This document shows positions 5,858 through 14,739 of a DNA stretch of 64,000 nt, piece by piece. This DNA is from Treponema sp. OMZ 838 (GTDB lineage Bacteria > Spirochaetota > Spirochaetia > Treponematales > Treponemataceae): positions 2,276,296 to 2,340,295 of the forward strand of contig NZ_CP009227.1 of NCBI RefSeq assembly GCF_000775995.1. The letters are read 5' to 3'. Below the pieces are notes generated by a model. That model was not told where the DNA came from. It was given only the letters and a program-made list of their open reading frames with translations, and did no database searches. Numbering within the stretch: the first letter of the stretch is position 1; each line of letters starts with the position of its first letter. Both the position numbers and the translations under genes were made by a program.

Positions 5858-7954
5858 CTAGTAGCCCAAGGCCTCCTTCTCCGCTTCCAGTTTACGTAAG
5901 CGGGCTTCCAGTTCAGCTTCTTTTTCGCGCTTACACAAGGGACATTCAAAGTGCTCTCCGTCGATGTACCCGTGCGTGGGGCAGATGGAGAAAGTCGGCG
6001 ATATGGAAAAATACGGGATACGGTAATGGGAAGCAACCGCTTTAACCAAATCACGGCACGCCTGCCACTCTTTAATCGATTCGCCTAAGAAGATATGGAA
6101 TACCGTACCGCCGGTGTATTTACGCTGCAGGGCTTCCTGATGATCCAAGGCTTCAAACACATCGGCGGTATACGAAACCGGCAGCTGGCTTGAATTGGTA
6201 TAGTAGGGGTCGCGTTCACCTGAGGTGATAATGTCGGGGAACTGCTGCTTGTCATGTCGCGCAAGCCGGTATGAGGTGCTTTCGGCGGGGGTTGCTTCAA
6301 GGTTAAAGAGGTCGCCCGTCTGTTCCTGAAAATCAGCGAGCCGCTTGCGCATGTGGGTCAGCACTTTTTCGGCAAAGGCCTTACCGGCGTCTCCGACGAT
6401 AGTTTCCCCGAGGAAGTTAAGGCACGATTCGTTCATGCCGCAAATCCCGATTGTAGAAAAGTGGTTGTTTAAGTGTTGAAGATACCGGCGCGTATACGGG
6501 AAAAGGCCTCCCTCCAACAGCCGCTGAATCACCTTGCGCTTAATCTGTAAACTGGTTTTGGCAAGTTCCATCAGATAGTCAAGGCGGTCAAAGTATTCTT
6601 TTTCCGTGCGCGCAAGGTAGCCGATTTGCGGCATATTGATGGTAACTACGCCGATGGAGCCGGTAAATTCGTCGGAGCCGAAAAGACCGCCGCCCCGTTT
6701 CCGCAGTTCGCGCTTATCCAGCTGTAGGCGGCAGCACATGGAGCGAACATCGCTCGGGTTAAGATCCGAGTTAATAAAATTCTGAAAATACGGCGTTCCG
6801 TACTTTGCCGTCATCTCGAAAAGGAGGGTGGCGTTCGGGCTGTCCCACTTAAAGTCTTCGGTAATGTTGTAGGTTGGAATAGGGTACTGAAAACCGCGCC
6901 CTGCCGCATCGCCTTCCAGCATCAGCTCGATAAAGAGCTTATTGATCATATCCATTTCCGCTTGGCAATCGCCGTAGGTAAAATCGGTTTCCTTTCCGCC
7001 GACCACTGCTTTTTTATCGGCAAGATCTTTGGGGCATGTCCAGTCGAGCGTGATATTGGTAAACGGCGCTTGACTCCCCCAACGGCTCGGCGTGTTAACC
7101 CCGTAGATAAAACTTTGCAAGCATTGCTTTACACTCTTTTCGTCCATCTTGTCGGCTTTTACAAAGGGTGCGAGGTAGGTATCGAAGGAGCTGAATGCCT
7201 GCGCTCCCGCCCATTCGTTCTGCATAATGCCGAGAAAGTTTACTATCTGCTGAATAAGGGTGGAAAGATGGCGCGCAGGCTTCGACGTAATCTTGTCGGG
7301 AACGCCGCCCAAACCCTCTTGGATGAGCTGCCGGAGCGACCAGCCCGCGCAATAGCCCGAAAACATCGAAAGATCATGGATATGGAAAGCCGCCGTCTGA
7401 TGCGCTTCGGCGATTGCCGGCGTGTAGATATTTTTAAGCCAGTAGTTTGCCGTTATCGTACCGGAGTTATGCAAAATGAGACCGCCGAGCGAAAAGTTGA
7501 CATTGGCATTCTCGTTGACCCGCCAATCGCTTTTACTCAAGTAGCCGTTCATCGTTTTGTCGATATCGATCATCAGCCGTTCCGCATCGCGGACAGCTTC
7601 CCGTTTTGCACGGTAGAGGATGAAAGCTTTTGCAATACCTGCCTCATTGCGTTCGATTAAGACATTTTCGATAATATCCTGAATTTCCTCGATTGCGGGA
7701 ATCGAATGTGCATGGCGCGAAGCCATCAACTCTGTCAGTTTCTCTTCCACTGCAGCCGTCAGCGAGTCGGCTTTTTCTTCATCTGCAGAACCGGTAACCG
7801 CCTCGATTGCTTTTTGAATGGCTATCTTTATTTTATTCCGATTAAAAACTTCAATATCACCCGACCGTTTTACTACCGACCGCAATACCGGCTTTGTTTC
7901 TATCGTTGTGTCTCCTAAAAAGGCTGTCCATTCAGGAAATACCGCTTGATCCAT
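5858..7954 (-). CDS. nrdD: Anaerobic (class III) ribonucleoside-triphosphate reductase
   Basis: A 698-residue protein that would reduce ribonucleotides to deoxyribonucleotides without oxygen. An ATP-cone lies at about residues 26-110 (VVKRSGDIEVFNRNKI). The body has RSMCCRL, KRGGGLFGS...TGSIGVVTINMP and TIGICGMNESC, typical of NrdD. The C-terminus has the zinc-site region CPTHGY...CPLC. Odd: the canonical glycyl-radical motif (RVCGY, RITGY) is absent; the chain continues as a charged helix and stops at ALGY. Other frames downstream do not restore it. ATG 7954 is chosen because GGGGAGGAAG precedes it; it overlaps nrdR by 23 bases. No NrdG activase gene is in the window. Confidence 0.9.
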   Translation of the reverse strand: MDQAVFPEWTAFLGDTTIETKPVLRSVVKRSGDIEVFNRNKIKIAIQKAIEAVTGSADEEKADSLTAAVEEKLTELMASRHAHSIPAIEEIQDIIENVLIERNEAGIAKAFILYRAKREAVRDAERLMIDIDKTMNGYLSKSDWRVNENANVNFSLGGLILHNSGTITANYWLKNIYTPAIAEAHQTAAFHIHDLSMFSGYCAGWSLRQLIQEGLGGVPDKITSKPARHLSTLIQQIVNFLGIMQNEWAGAQAFSSFDTYLAPFVKADKMDEKSVKQCLQSFIYGVNTPSRWGSQAPFTNITLDWTCPKDLADKKAVVGGKETDFTYGDCQAEMDMINKLFIELMLEGDAAGRGFQYPIPTYNITEDFKWDSPNATLLFEMTAKYGTPYFQNFINSDLNPSDVRSMCCRLQLDKRELRKRGGGLFGSDEFTGSIGVVTINMPQIGYLARTEKEYFDRLDYLMELAKTSLQIKRKVIQRLLEGGLFPYTRRYLQHLNNHFSTIGICGMNESCLNFLGETIVGDAGKAFAEKVLTHMRKRLADFQEQTGDLFNLEATPAESTSYRLARHDKQQFPDIITSGERDPYYTNSSQLPVSYTADVFEALDHQEALQRKYTGGTVFHIFLGESIKEWQACRDLVKAVASHYRIPYFSISPTFSICPTHGYIDGEHFECPLCKREKEAELEARLRKLEAEKEALGY

Positions 7955-8429
7955 GTTCTTCTTCCTCCCCATATTTGACATGTATTTTTTGTACTTCGTT
8001 GATAAACTCATCAAGGTCATTAAATTTCTTATATACCGATGCGAATCGAATATAGGCGACTTTATCAAGTGAATGCAATCGTGCAAGTACCATTTCGCCC
8101 AGTTCCGTGCTCTTGATTTCTTTTGCGCTCTTACTGTTCATAATCGCCGCATCTTCAATATCGCTAACGATGTTTTCAATCTCGTTCATCGAAACGGGAC
8201 GCTTTTCCAGTGAGCGTTCGATGCCCCGTTCCAATTTTGCGCGGTCAAAGGGTTCCCTCCGTCCGTTTCGTTTAACCACCATCAGCGGTTTTTCTTCTAT
8301 CCGCTCATAACTGGTAAAGCGGTACCCGCAGCTGAGACATTCTCGTCTCCGCCTAATACAATCGCCTTGCCCGAGTGTTCGGGATTCTACCACTTTATCG
8401 TCAACACTTCCGCAATACGGACAGCGCAT
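7932..8429 (-). CDS. nrdR: Transcriptional repressor NrdR
   Basis: A 165-residue nucleotide-sensing repressor of ribonucleotide reductase genes. The N-terminal zinc ribbon is complete: MRCPYCGS near residues 2-6 and CLSCGYRF near 31-36. The ATP-cone follows (MVVKRNGRREPFDRAKLERGI). The length is normal for NrdR. GGGAGA lies before ATG 8429. Its stop overlaps the nrdD start by 23 bases, so the regulator and its expected target are translationally coupled. The acidic tail EEEEHGSSGIS is an addition. Confidence 0.95.
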   Translation of the reverse strand: MRCPYCGSVDDKVVESRTLGQGDCIRRRRECLSCGYRFTSYERIEEKPLMVVKRNGRREPFDRAKLERGIERSLEKRPVSMNEIENIVSDIEDAAIMNSKSAKEIKSTELGEMVLARLHSLDKVAYIRFASVYKKFNDLDEFINEVQKIHVKYGEEEEHGSSGIS

Positions 8430-8443
8430 ATCTTCTCCCTTTT

Positions 8444-8908
8444 TTAATCGGCAAAAAACGCCGAGAGTGTTTCCCACTGCCGTTCGAGCGCTTTGTTGCG
8501 TGCCGGAAAAATAGCAACGGTTTTCTTTTCTCCGGTTCGTAAGCACAGTACACATTTTATGAACGGTGTTTTAAAAATCCCTTTGGTAAAGCGCTCTGTT
8601 TCGGTCTTTTCGATATCGGAAAAAAGATGCTGCGTGCACAAAATAAAAAAAATAAGACCGACCCGATACTCTACCGTCTGTTCCGTACAGTTAAAACTCC
8701 ATCGGTCTATATAGCATAGCGCAAACAGAGAAAAACATCCCAGTATAATTCCCAAAATCGGTAGCTGATGCCGCTCACTATACATAAGAACGGAGGCCGC
8801 ACCGATACACAGCAGCATCACTGCGTATCCAACCCGTGTTCCGGGTGAAAGGAGCGAAAAGGTGAAAATATCGCTTCGGTTTTTTTTAGGCAACAACGGT
8901 TTATCCAT
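8444..8908 (-). CDS. Two-helix membrane protein of unknown function
   Basis: A 154-residue protein with two hydrophobic helices (about residues 25-42 and 48-66) and a soluble C-terminal half containing a possible PH-like strand pattern and the phrase RFTKGIF. I do not recognise the family. Its start overlaps the lgt stop by 8 bases, and it ends 14 bases before nrdR, so it belongs to the same operon. Function cannot be inferred from the neighbours, which are mixed. Confidence 0.7.
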   Translation of the reverse strand: MDKPLLPKKNRSDIFTFSLLSPGTRVGYAVMLLCIGAASVLMYSERHQLPILGIILGCFSLFALCYIDRWSFNCTEQTVEYRVGLIFFILCTQHLFSDIEKTETERFTKGIFKTPFIKCVLCLRTGEKKTVAIFPARNKALERQWETLSAFFAD

Positions 8909-9890
8909 GATTACGCTTCCGATTATACCGAGCTAAAAGACCGATACCGATGAGACCGCCTGCAATCATCATAAAGCAAAAGACTTGTCCGGTAGAAATA
9001 TTTTTGAACGAGCTAAAAAGATAGATATTTGCCTCGTCCGCAGCAGCGGCAATCCGGAAGCCCAGCTCATAATCGGGTTGTCGGAAGTATTCGATGAAAA
9101 AACGGACAAGCCCGTACCCGATGGTGTAGAAACAAAATAAAAAGCCGTTAAACGGTTTTTTATTGCGTACCAGCCATACTGCAATCCAGAGGAGTACTCC
9201 TTCAAAAAGTGCCTCATACAGCTGGCTTGGGTGGCGGGGTAGGTTGACATATTGAGCTCCTTCTTGTATGGCGACTCCTGCTTTTGCCGCAAACTCCCGT
9301 ACCCATGCTTCTTTGACCGGGAAGCAGTCGTACAGTGGCACCGACGGAAAGAGCATACCGATGGGACTTGTTGTGATGCGCCCGTAGAGTTCGCCGTTAA
9401 AAAAGTTTCCAAGCCTTCCGAAGGTGTAGCCGAGCGGTATTCCTGCTGCTGCGGTATCCGCCCATGCAAAAAAGTCCTGCTTATGCCGCTTTGTCCACAG
9501 AAAGGCACCTAAGAAGCAGCCGATAAAACCTCCGTGGTACGACATCCCTTGCAGCCCCGTCCATTCTCTTGTTTGGGAAAACGGCCAAAAGATCAACCAC
9601 GGTTTTTGCCAATAAAGCCATTCCGGTTCATATACCAGCGTTGCAAAAATGCGGGCGCCGAGCATCAGCCCAAAAAGCGACCAGGTAAAAAAGTCGATGA
9701 TATCTTCATTCGTGATAGGCTTTTCGCTTTTTGCGTACCGTTGTAACTCGCCTTTATTAACCTGTACCTTAAACAGCATGAAAGCTATCGCAAACGCAAC
9801 GAGGTACATAAACCCGTACCATCGTAAAAAGGGAAAGCCCGGAATAATCTCCGGTTGTATCCACGACGGATATTGAATAGCACAAATCAT
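8901..9890 (-). CDS. lgt: Prolipoprotein diacylglyceryl transferase
   Basis: A 329-residue inner-membrane enzyme that adds diacylglycerol to the lipobox cysteine of prolipoproteins, the first step of lipoprotein maturation. The family motif is visible around residues 137-165: HGGFIGCFLGAF, then the essential GRLGNFFNGELYGR (about 159-172) with the phosphatidylglycerol-contacting arginine. HPSQLYEALFEG is also conserved. About seven membrane helices are predicted. It lies 11 bases downstream of fapA in the same operon. Lipoproteins elsewhere in the window (47285 and 60675) are potential substrates. Confidence 0.95.
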   Translation of the reverse strand: MICAIQYPSWIQPEIIPGFPFLRWYGFMYLVAFAIAFMLFKVQVNKGELQRYAKSEKPITNEDIIDFFTWSLFGLMLGARIFATLVYEPEWLYWQKPWLIFWPFSQTREWTGLQGMSYHGGFIGCFLGAFLWTKRHKQDFFAWADTAAAGIPLGYTFGRLGNFFNGELYGRITTSPIGMLFPSVPLYDCFPVKEAWVREFAAKAGVAIQEGAQYVNLPRHPSQLYEALFEGVLLWIAVWLVRNKKPFNGFLFCFYTIGYGLVRFFIEYFRQPDYELGFRIAAAADEANIYLFSSFKNISTGQVFCFMMIAGGLIGIGLLARYNRKRNHG

Positions 9891-9901
9891 AAAAATACCT
9901 C

Positions 9902-12103
9902 TTATTCCGCCGTAAATTCGACTTTATCTTCAATTTGCTTACAGACTATTCTGCCCTGTTTTGAATCAAAGGTGAATATGACATGAGAAGCCGGTTCGCG
10001 TACCTCGTAATATCTGCCGTGACTTTCCAAAATAACGCCGGGGTACACCGTGCCGGTTACCTTGACCTCAGAGGGAATATGCGATTCAAAATTTTCTTTC
10101 AGCTTAAAAATCTTTATGCCGAGAGATGTGTTTGATTTAAGTAAGATGAGTTTTTGCTCTCGCAGTTCTTGGATACGGTCGGTAGGGGTTTCCGTGTCGC
10201 TTAATTCCCCTTCTATGCGGGCGAGTTCCAGCAGGTTATCCTGCGTCTGTTTTTCGTATACCTCTATCTTATCTTTTATCAGGTAGTCTTGTCCAAATGA
10301 AATAATGGTACGAACGGTTTTGTAATCCCCTAAATTTCGCACATTGATGCCGCGGGCGGCATGAGCATTTCCGCCGATAAAACTACCGGGTTCTCCGGTC
10401 ATAATCAGCTGACCGTTTGTTTTAACGACGCAACGGAAACTGTACTCATTGATATAGATATTACCACCTGCAAACAGCCGTGCCGTTTCGGCAAAATGGA
10501 GTGCCATCGTATTCTTTGCCCACACGGTACCGTGGCTTTCTCCCCGTATACCGCCGTTCATTAAAAGCGATTCCTTGGTATACACCAACGATACGCCCGC
10601 ATCTCCGTTGACGGTTAAACTGCCGCCGGCCTTTACGCTGCGGTCTGCATCTATGTCCCCATTGATAATTACATCACCGGCAAAGATAATGTCGCCGGTT
10701 TCTTTATTCACATCAGTGTCGATAATTTTTGAATTAAGTATCTTGAGCTTTTCGCCGGCGCGTATCAATTCCCCGTGTACAGCCGCTACGAACGAAATTT
10801 TTCTTCCTTGTTTAATAACACGGATGGTGTTATCGGTTTGGGGCAGTTTTAACAGTGCTGCTTGATTGATTTCTATAGTGTTACCGAACACATCGGAGCC
10901 TTTTTCGCCGGCTTCCTGAAAGAATGTTTCCAGGAGGGTTTCTCCCCGCTTTACCGATACGGCGTTTGAATGACCGAAATGTACTTTCCAGTCGAATTGG
11001 TATGAATGCGGAGCGACCGGCGGTATGCCTCTGCAGACGGTAAATTCAACCGGTGCGGAAGAAAGCCGTGCTTCGTAAATGGCATCTCTCAGTATTTTGT
11101 CGGTATATCGCTCAGCCGGTAGGTTTACTTCATCCAAGGCCTTTTTTAAGCGGGAAAGCGAAAGGCGTGCGCCGGCTCCTCTTCCCGATTCAAGGATGAG
11201 CGATGCTTCCATTTTGTCATTACTGATAACAGCTTTGACCGTAGCATCTTTATACGGGATAATACGCAGCTTGAGTCCATCGGGGCTTTCAGCCGATAAG
11301 AGAATCCCATTGCAGCCGGCTTTCAATTCGTCATTCGTTTGTGTGATATTCCGTAAATCCAGCACAAAGGGATCATTGCCCGGTAAGCCCGGAATAGCAT
11401 TCCCGTAAATATCTGCGCCGTTTGTTCCGAGTTCGGATTTTGAAAATTCGTACAGCAGGTCGTGTTTTGCAACAACGGAAAGCGCTTGTGCTTCGGAAAG
11501 CGGAAAATCTTTGTCGTATATCATTTGCGGCTGTTCACGGGCTGTTCCCACCGCATGGAGCAGTTTTTTGCGGAGCATGAGGTCTTCCGTCTCGTCCAAC
11601 TTTGTAATGTGCGGGATAAGAGATCTGTCTTTTCCCCGACCGGGTAGCGTACCTTCTGCGATGACAAGTTCAATTTCCCGATCGGGAGCTTCGATAAAAG
11701 CATGTATCTTCTCGTCCAGCGCTTTAAAATCGATAGCTGCAATTTGGCTGTTATTCAGCATTGCCGTAATCAATTTTTTATCGATAGTATGGGGTTCGTC
11801 TTTTGCCTTCCGTATATAGAGTGTTGCTTTTGTTTTATCCGGATCGATAATCAGCCGTGTGTCAAAGGATGGATCAAGTTCGATTTCGAGGGGAAGCGGT
11901 ACTGTCGTTCCATATAATATTTTATCGAAGTAGCGTTCAAACTGTTGTACGTTGATAAGATTTTCGGTAGACACCCCTTCTTTCTTAGCCTGTTCTACTA
12001 TTTCTTCATAGCTGGGGAATACGCAGTTCTCTTTATTGTCTACGTCACTGACGGAAAAATACCACTTTTTATTTCTCTCGTTTTGTTTTATCGTCCACTT
12101 CAT
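9902..12103 (-). CDS. FapA family (DUF342) protein
   Basis: A 733-residue protein of the DUF342/FapA family, linked to flagellar or polar assembly in several bacteria. The middle and C-terminal half contain the repeated strand pattern IINGDIDADRSVKAGGSLTVNGD and MTGEPGSFIGGNAHAARGINVRNLG, which is the family's beta-helix. A helical stretch (about residues 590-650: KIEVYEKQTQDNLLELARIEGELSD) follows. ATG 12103 lies 10 bases after the stop of the ParA-like gene; a longer start at 12136 would overlap it and adds a poorly conserved extension. It shares an operon with the ParA/MinD ATPase, consistent with joint work in flagellum or cell-pole organisation. Confidence 0.85.
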   Translation of the reverse strand: MKWTIKQNERNKKWYFSVSDVDNKENCVFPSYEEIVEQAKKEGVSTENLINVQQFERYFDKILYGTTVPLPLEIELDPSFDTRLIIDPDKTKATLYIRKAKDEPHTIDKKLITAMLNNSQIAAIDFKALDEKIHAFIEAPDREIELVIAEGTLPGRGKDRSLIPHITKLDETEDLMLRKKLLHAVGTAREQPQMIYDKDFPLSEAQALSVVAKHDLLYEFSKSELGTNGADIYGNAIPGLPGNDPFVLDLRNITQTNDELKAGCNGILLSAESPDGLKLRIIPYKDATVKAVISNDKMEASLILESGRGAGARLSLSRLKKALDEVNLPAERYTDKILRDAIYEARLSSAPVEFTVCRGIPPVAPHSYQFDWKVHFGHSNAVSVKRGETLLETFFQEAGEKGSDVFGNTIEINQAALLKLPQTDNTIRVIKQGRKISFVAAVHGELIRAGEKLKILNSKIIDTDVNKETGDIIFAGDVIINGDIDADRSVKAGGSLTVNGDAGVSLVYTKESLLMNGGIRGESHGTVWAKNTMALHFAETARLFAGGNIYINEYSFRCVVKTNGQLIMTGEPGSFIGGNAHAARGINVRNLGDYKTVRTIISFGQDYLIKDKIEVYEKQTQDNLLELARIEGELSDTETPTDRIQELREQKLILLKSNTSLGIKIFKLKENFESHIPSEVKVTGTVYPGVILESHGRYYEVREPASHVIFTFDSKQGRIVCKQIEDKVEFTAE

Positions 12104-12113
12104 ATCATACCGC

Positions 12114-13259
12114 TTATATACGATACCCTTGTTCAAGGGCTGTTTTTATTTTCCGCTTCAACAAAGCATTTTCTTTCTTTAAAACGGAAATCTCATATTG
12201 CTGACTCTTGAGCATTTCGGCAATATCGTTCATTGACAGAGCATCACTGCCGATGAGGTCTTCGATATAGCCCATTTTTGAGCGGAAGTCGGTTTCGGCC
12301 TCCAATTCGGCAGACTGAAACGTCTCATCGGTATATTCGGCATAATCTGCCGCATTTTGAAAAGTTTCGGTTTCGGACTGTAGAATTTTGTCGGCAATGC
12401 GGTAGATTGCCTGAGAAATCATAGCCTGCGGTTTGTATAGGATGACGGGTAAACGTGATGCAAGCGCCGTATCCTGTATTGTATCCCGGTAAATAACGCC
12501 GAGGTGTTCAAGATTGATATTGAGGTATTCTTGACATGACCGGCGGATCTTTAAGGCTTTGTCGGCATCTTTCGGGTCATCGAGCATATTCATAATAAGC
12601 CGGGGCTTAAATTTATGCAGATTGGTCAAAAAAAGCTCGGTGTTTTTAGGATCGACTTTTTCAAGTTCGGTGATGATACGGGGGATGTACATCCGCTGCA
12701 TGGATGAGGAATCGGACTTGAGTTTTTCAAGGTATTTAAAACCGGGGCTATTACGCTTGAAGGCTCCGTAGAGCATACGGAATACGACATTTTTTAGGAA
12801 AAGGTATGCGTTCAGTATCGCGGTAACCGACGGTGCGGTAACGACAATGCCCTGCGGGGAAAGCAAAAAGAAATCCAGAATACCGAGGTGTGTTCCTGCA
12901 CCGAGGTCAAGAATCAGGTAGTCTGCATCCATTTTAAGCATATTTTTGATTAAGCTGTTTTTATCAGAGGCTTTTAAGGCTGCGAAGCCGGGAATTTCGG
13001 AGTCGCCCGGAACAAAACGTACGTTCGGATACCCCGTATTTACAATAATATCTTCGAATGCCGAATTTCCCGACAAAAACGTACCGATCCCGTGCGCGTT
13101 CGATTGCTGTCCAAGAACCAAATGAAGATTCGATGCGCCTAAATCCAGATCGGCAACCAGAACATTTTTTCCTGCCTGTCCGAGTGCAATTGCAAGATTC
13201 GCGGAAAGAAGACTTTTTCCGACCCCGCCCTTTCCGCTAGCAATCGGTATTATTTGCAT
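12114..13259 (-). CDS. MinD/ParA-family ATPase (FlhG-like)
   Basis: A 381-residue P-loop ATPase. The deviant Walker A motif is ASGKGGVGKSLLSANLAIALG (residues about 7-27), the switch I region DLDLGASNLHLVLGQ follows, and the Walker B-type segment is ADYLILDLGAGTH. These place it in the MinD/FlhG/ParA group, which positions proteins or flagella at membranes. The C-terminal 100 residues are acidic and end in a predicted coiled coil (MAEMLKSQQYEISVLKKENALLKRK). GGGAG before ATG 13259 supports this start over GTG 13268. It precedes fapA by 10 bases. No clear FlhF partner is in the window, so FlhG is not certain. Confidence 0.85.
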   Translation of the reverse strand: MQIIPIASGKGGVGKSLLSANLAIALGQAGKNVLVADLDLGASNLHLVLGQQSNAHGIGTFLSGNSAFEDIIVNTGYPNVRFVPGDSEIPGFAALKASDKNSLIKNMLKMDADYLILDLGAGTHLGILDFFLLSPQGIVVTAPSVTAILNAYLFLKNVVFRMLYGAFKRNSPGFKYLEKLKSDSSSMQRMYIPRIITELEKVDPKNTELFLTNLHKFKPRLIMNMLDDPKDADKALKIRRSCQEYLNINLEHLGVIYRDTIQDTALASRLPVILYKPQAMISQAIYRIADKILQSETETFQNAADYAEYTDETFQSAELEAETDFRSKMGYIEDLIGSDALSMNDIAEMLKSQQYEISVLKKENALLKRKIKTALEQGYRI

Positions 13260-13656
13260 AATACACACTCCCTTTTATAAATGAATAAAACAGCAACACC
13301 GTATCGGCTGCAAGGAAAAAAAGCACTTCCTTTGAGAAATCGAGACTGCCGCTGCTCTGTGCCGAGTTAAAGACGTTCCCTATTATAGCAAATCCCCGTT
13401 GAAAAATATAGAGGAATTCCGCGCAAACAGCGGTTAATTTGAACAATGCAGCCGCATAGAGTGCCCAGTGAAAGTCTTTTTCGTTTAATGCGAGCATCAG
13501 CCACAAAAGTACCGGCATACAGAGCGCCGCAAGTGCGCTATACTTAAAGAAGGTTATCCCTTGCGGATAGCCGGATGAAAAGACAGCGATATAAAAAACT
13601 TTTATTATTTCGTACACAAAAGCGGCACAATAGGCAGCAACCGTTTTCTTGTTCAT
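13237..13656 (-). CDS. Membrane protein heading the parA-fapA-lgt-nrd operon
   Basis: A 139-residue protein with about four hydrophobic segments. I do not recognise it. The start at 13656 is preferred because a near-consensus promoter ends only 8 bases before it; the longer frame from 13677 would begin upstream of the predicted transcript. Its stop overlaps the ParA-like gene by 23 bases. It is the first gene of a seven-gene minus-strand operon. Function unknown. Confidence 0.6.
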   Translation of the reverse strand: MNKKTVAAYCAAFVYEIIKVFYIAVFSSGYPQGITFFKYSALAALCMPVLLWLMLALNEKDFHWALYAAALFKLTAVCAEFLYIFQRGFAIIGNVFNSAQSSGSLDFSKEVLFFLAADTVLLFYSFIKGSVYYANNTDC

Positions 13657-13664
13657 TTCTATAG

Positions 13665-13693
13665 AGTGTATGCGCAAGATTACGTTAGGTCAA
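13665..13693 (-). promoter_or_regulatory. Promoter of the seven-gene operon, close to the start codon
   Basis: On the minus strand TTGACC (13693-13688), 17-base spacer, TACACT (13670-13665). Only 8 bases separate the -10 box from ATG 13656, so the transcript should start at or within two bases of the ATG, leaving no room for an SD. Confidence 0.6.
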
Positions 13694-13717
13694 GGGCTTG
13701 CCTTGTAATAAAAATAA

Positions 13718-13746
13718 TTGAAGAAAATGGAGTTTTCTACTATAAT
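13718..13746 (+). promoter_or_regulatory. Promoter of the 2-hydroxyacid dehydrogenase gene
   Basis: TTGAAG (13718-13723), 17 bases, TATAAT (13741-13746), followed by GGGAGG and ATG at 13777. It diverges from the minus-strand operon promoter. Confidence 0.7.
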
Positions 13747-13776
13747 GAAAAAGTATTTTTTGTGGGAGGCTCAACT

Positions 13777-14730
13777 ATGAAAGCAGCTGTACTGGATGGG
13801 TTCACGCTTAATCCGGGAGATTTGTCGTGGCGGGTTTTACAGGATATTGCGGATATTACGATATACGATAAAACCGCACCCGATGAAGTATATGAGCGGG
13901 TAAAAGACTGCGAGGCGGTTTTATCAAATAAAATTGTGTTTTCAAAGGAATTGATTGCGCGTTTACCCAAGCTGCGGTATATCGGCGTGCTGGCGACCGG
14001 TTATAATGTTATCGATGTAGAGGCGGCTCATGCTGCTGGGATCACCGTAACGAATATCCCCAGCTACAGCACCGACAGCGTTGCTCAGCTGGTATTTGCA
14101 TTCATCTTACAGTTTTATTGGCACGTAAAAGAACACAGCGATGAGGTTCACGGCGGTGCATGGAGCCGCAGCGCACATTTTTGCTATACCTCGTTTCCGA
14201 CGTTTGAACTGACGGGGAAAACGCTCGGTATTATCGGGTTCGGCCACATCGGGCAAAAGGTTGCGGAAATTGCGCTTGTGATGGGAATGCGGGTGCTCTA
14301 TGTCAACCGTTCGCCCAAAACGGTACCACAGCTCGCTGCGGCGAAGCAGGTTGACATTGCAACCTTGCTTGCCGAATCCGACATCATCAGCTTGAATGCA
14401 CCGCTTAACGGTGCAAGCGAAAAAATGATGGATGCTGCCGCGCTTTCGAAAGTAAAGCCGGGCGTGTTTATTATCAATACCGGACGGGGACAGCTTATCG
14501 ATGATGAGGCTGTTGCCGCAGCGTTAAAAAAAGGCTCTATCGGCGGCTATGCAGCCGATGTTCTAAGCGTTGAACCGCCGCCTGCAAACCATCCGCTGTT
14601 CGGCTGTCCCAACTGTTTTATAACACCGCATATCGCATGGCAAACCCGCGAAGCGCGGACACGGTTGTTGCATATCGCCGCGGAGAATTTAAAAAGCTTT
14701 CTTGTCGGTAAACCGCAGAATGTAGTGTAA
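13777..14730 (+). CDS. D-2-hydroxyacid dehydrogenase (glycerate/hydroxypyruvate reductase type)
   Basis: A 317-residue NAD(P)-dependent enzyme that interconverts a 2-hydroxyacid and a 2-ketoacid. The Rossmann motif is GIIGFGHIGQKVAEIA (about residues 149-164). Catalytic residues are visible: R in NTGRGQLID, E in SVEPPPANHP and H in ITPHIAWQT. Sequence style is closest to glycerate dehydrogenase/hydroxypyruvate reductase, but substrate is not fixed by sequence. GGGAGG precedes ATG 13777. It ends 9 bases before hflK, so it may be read with it. Confidence 0.88.
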   Translation: MKAAVLDGFTLNPGDLSWRVLQDIADITIYDKTAPDEVYERVKDCEAVLSNKIVFSKELIARLPKLRYIGVLATGYNVIDVEAAHAAGITVTNIPSYSTDSVAQLVFAFILQFYWHVKEHSDEVHGGAWSRSAHFCYTSFPTFELTGKTLGIIGFGHIGQKVAEIALVMGMRVLYVNRSPKTVPQLAAAKQVDIATLLAESDIISLNAPLNGASEKMMDAAALSKVKPGVFIINTGRGQLIDDEAVAAALKKGSIGGYAADVLSVEPPPANHPLFGCPNCFITPHIAWQTREARTRLLHIAAENLKSFLVGKPQNVV

Positions 14731-14739
14731 GGAGGAATC

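Noticed and set aside
6962-7660. A 232-codon plus-strand open frame
   Set aside because: It lies wholly inside nrdD on the opposite strand; no SD and no recognisable domain.
14731-14739. Long 5' extension of hflK
   Set aside because: The AAGGAGG and ATG at 14740 are well placed; no upstream in-frame start is needed.
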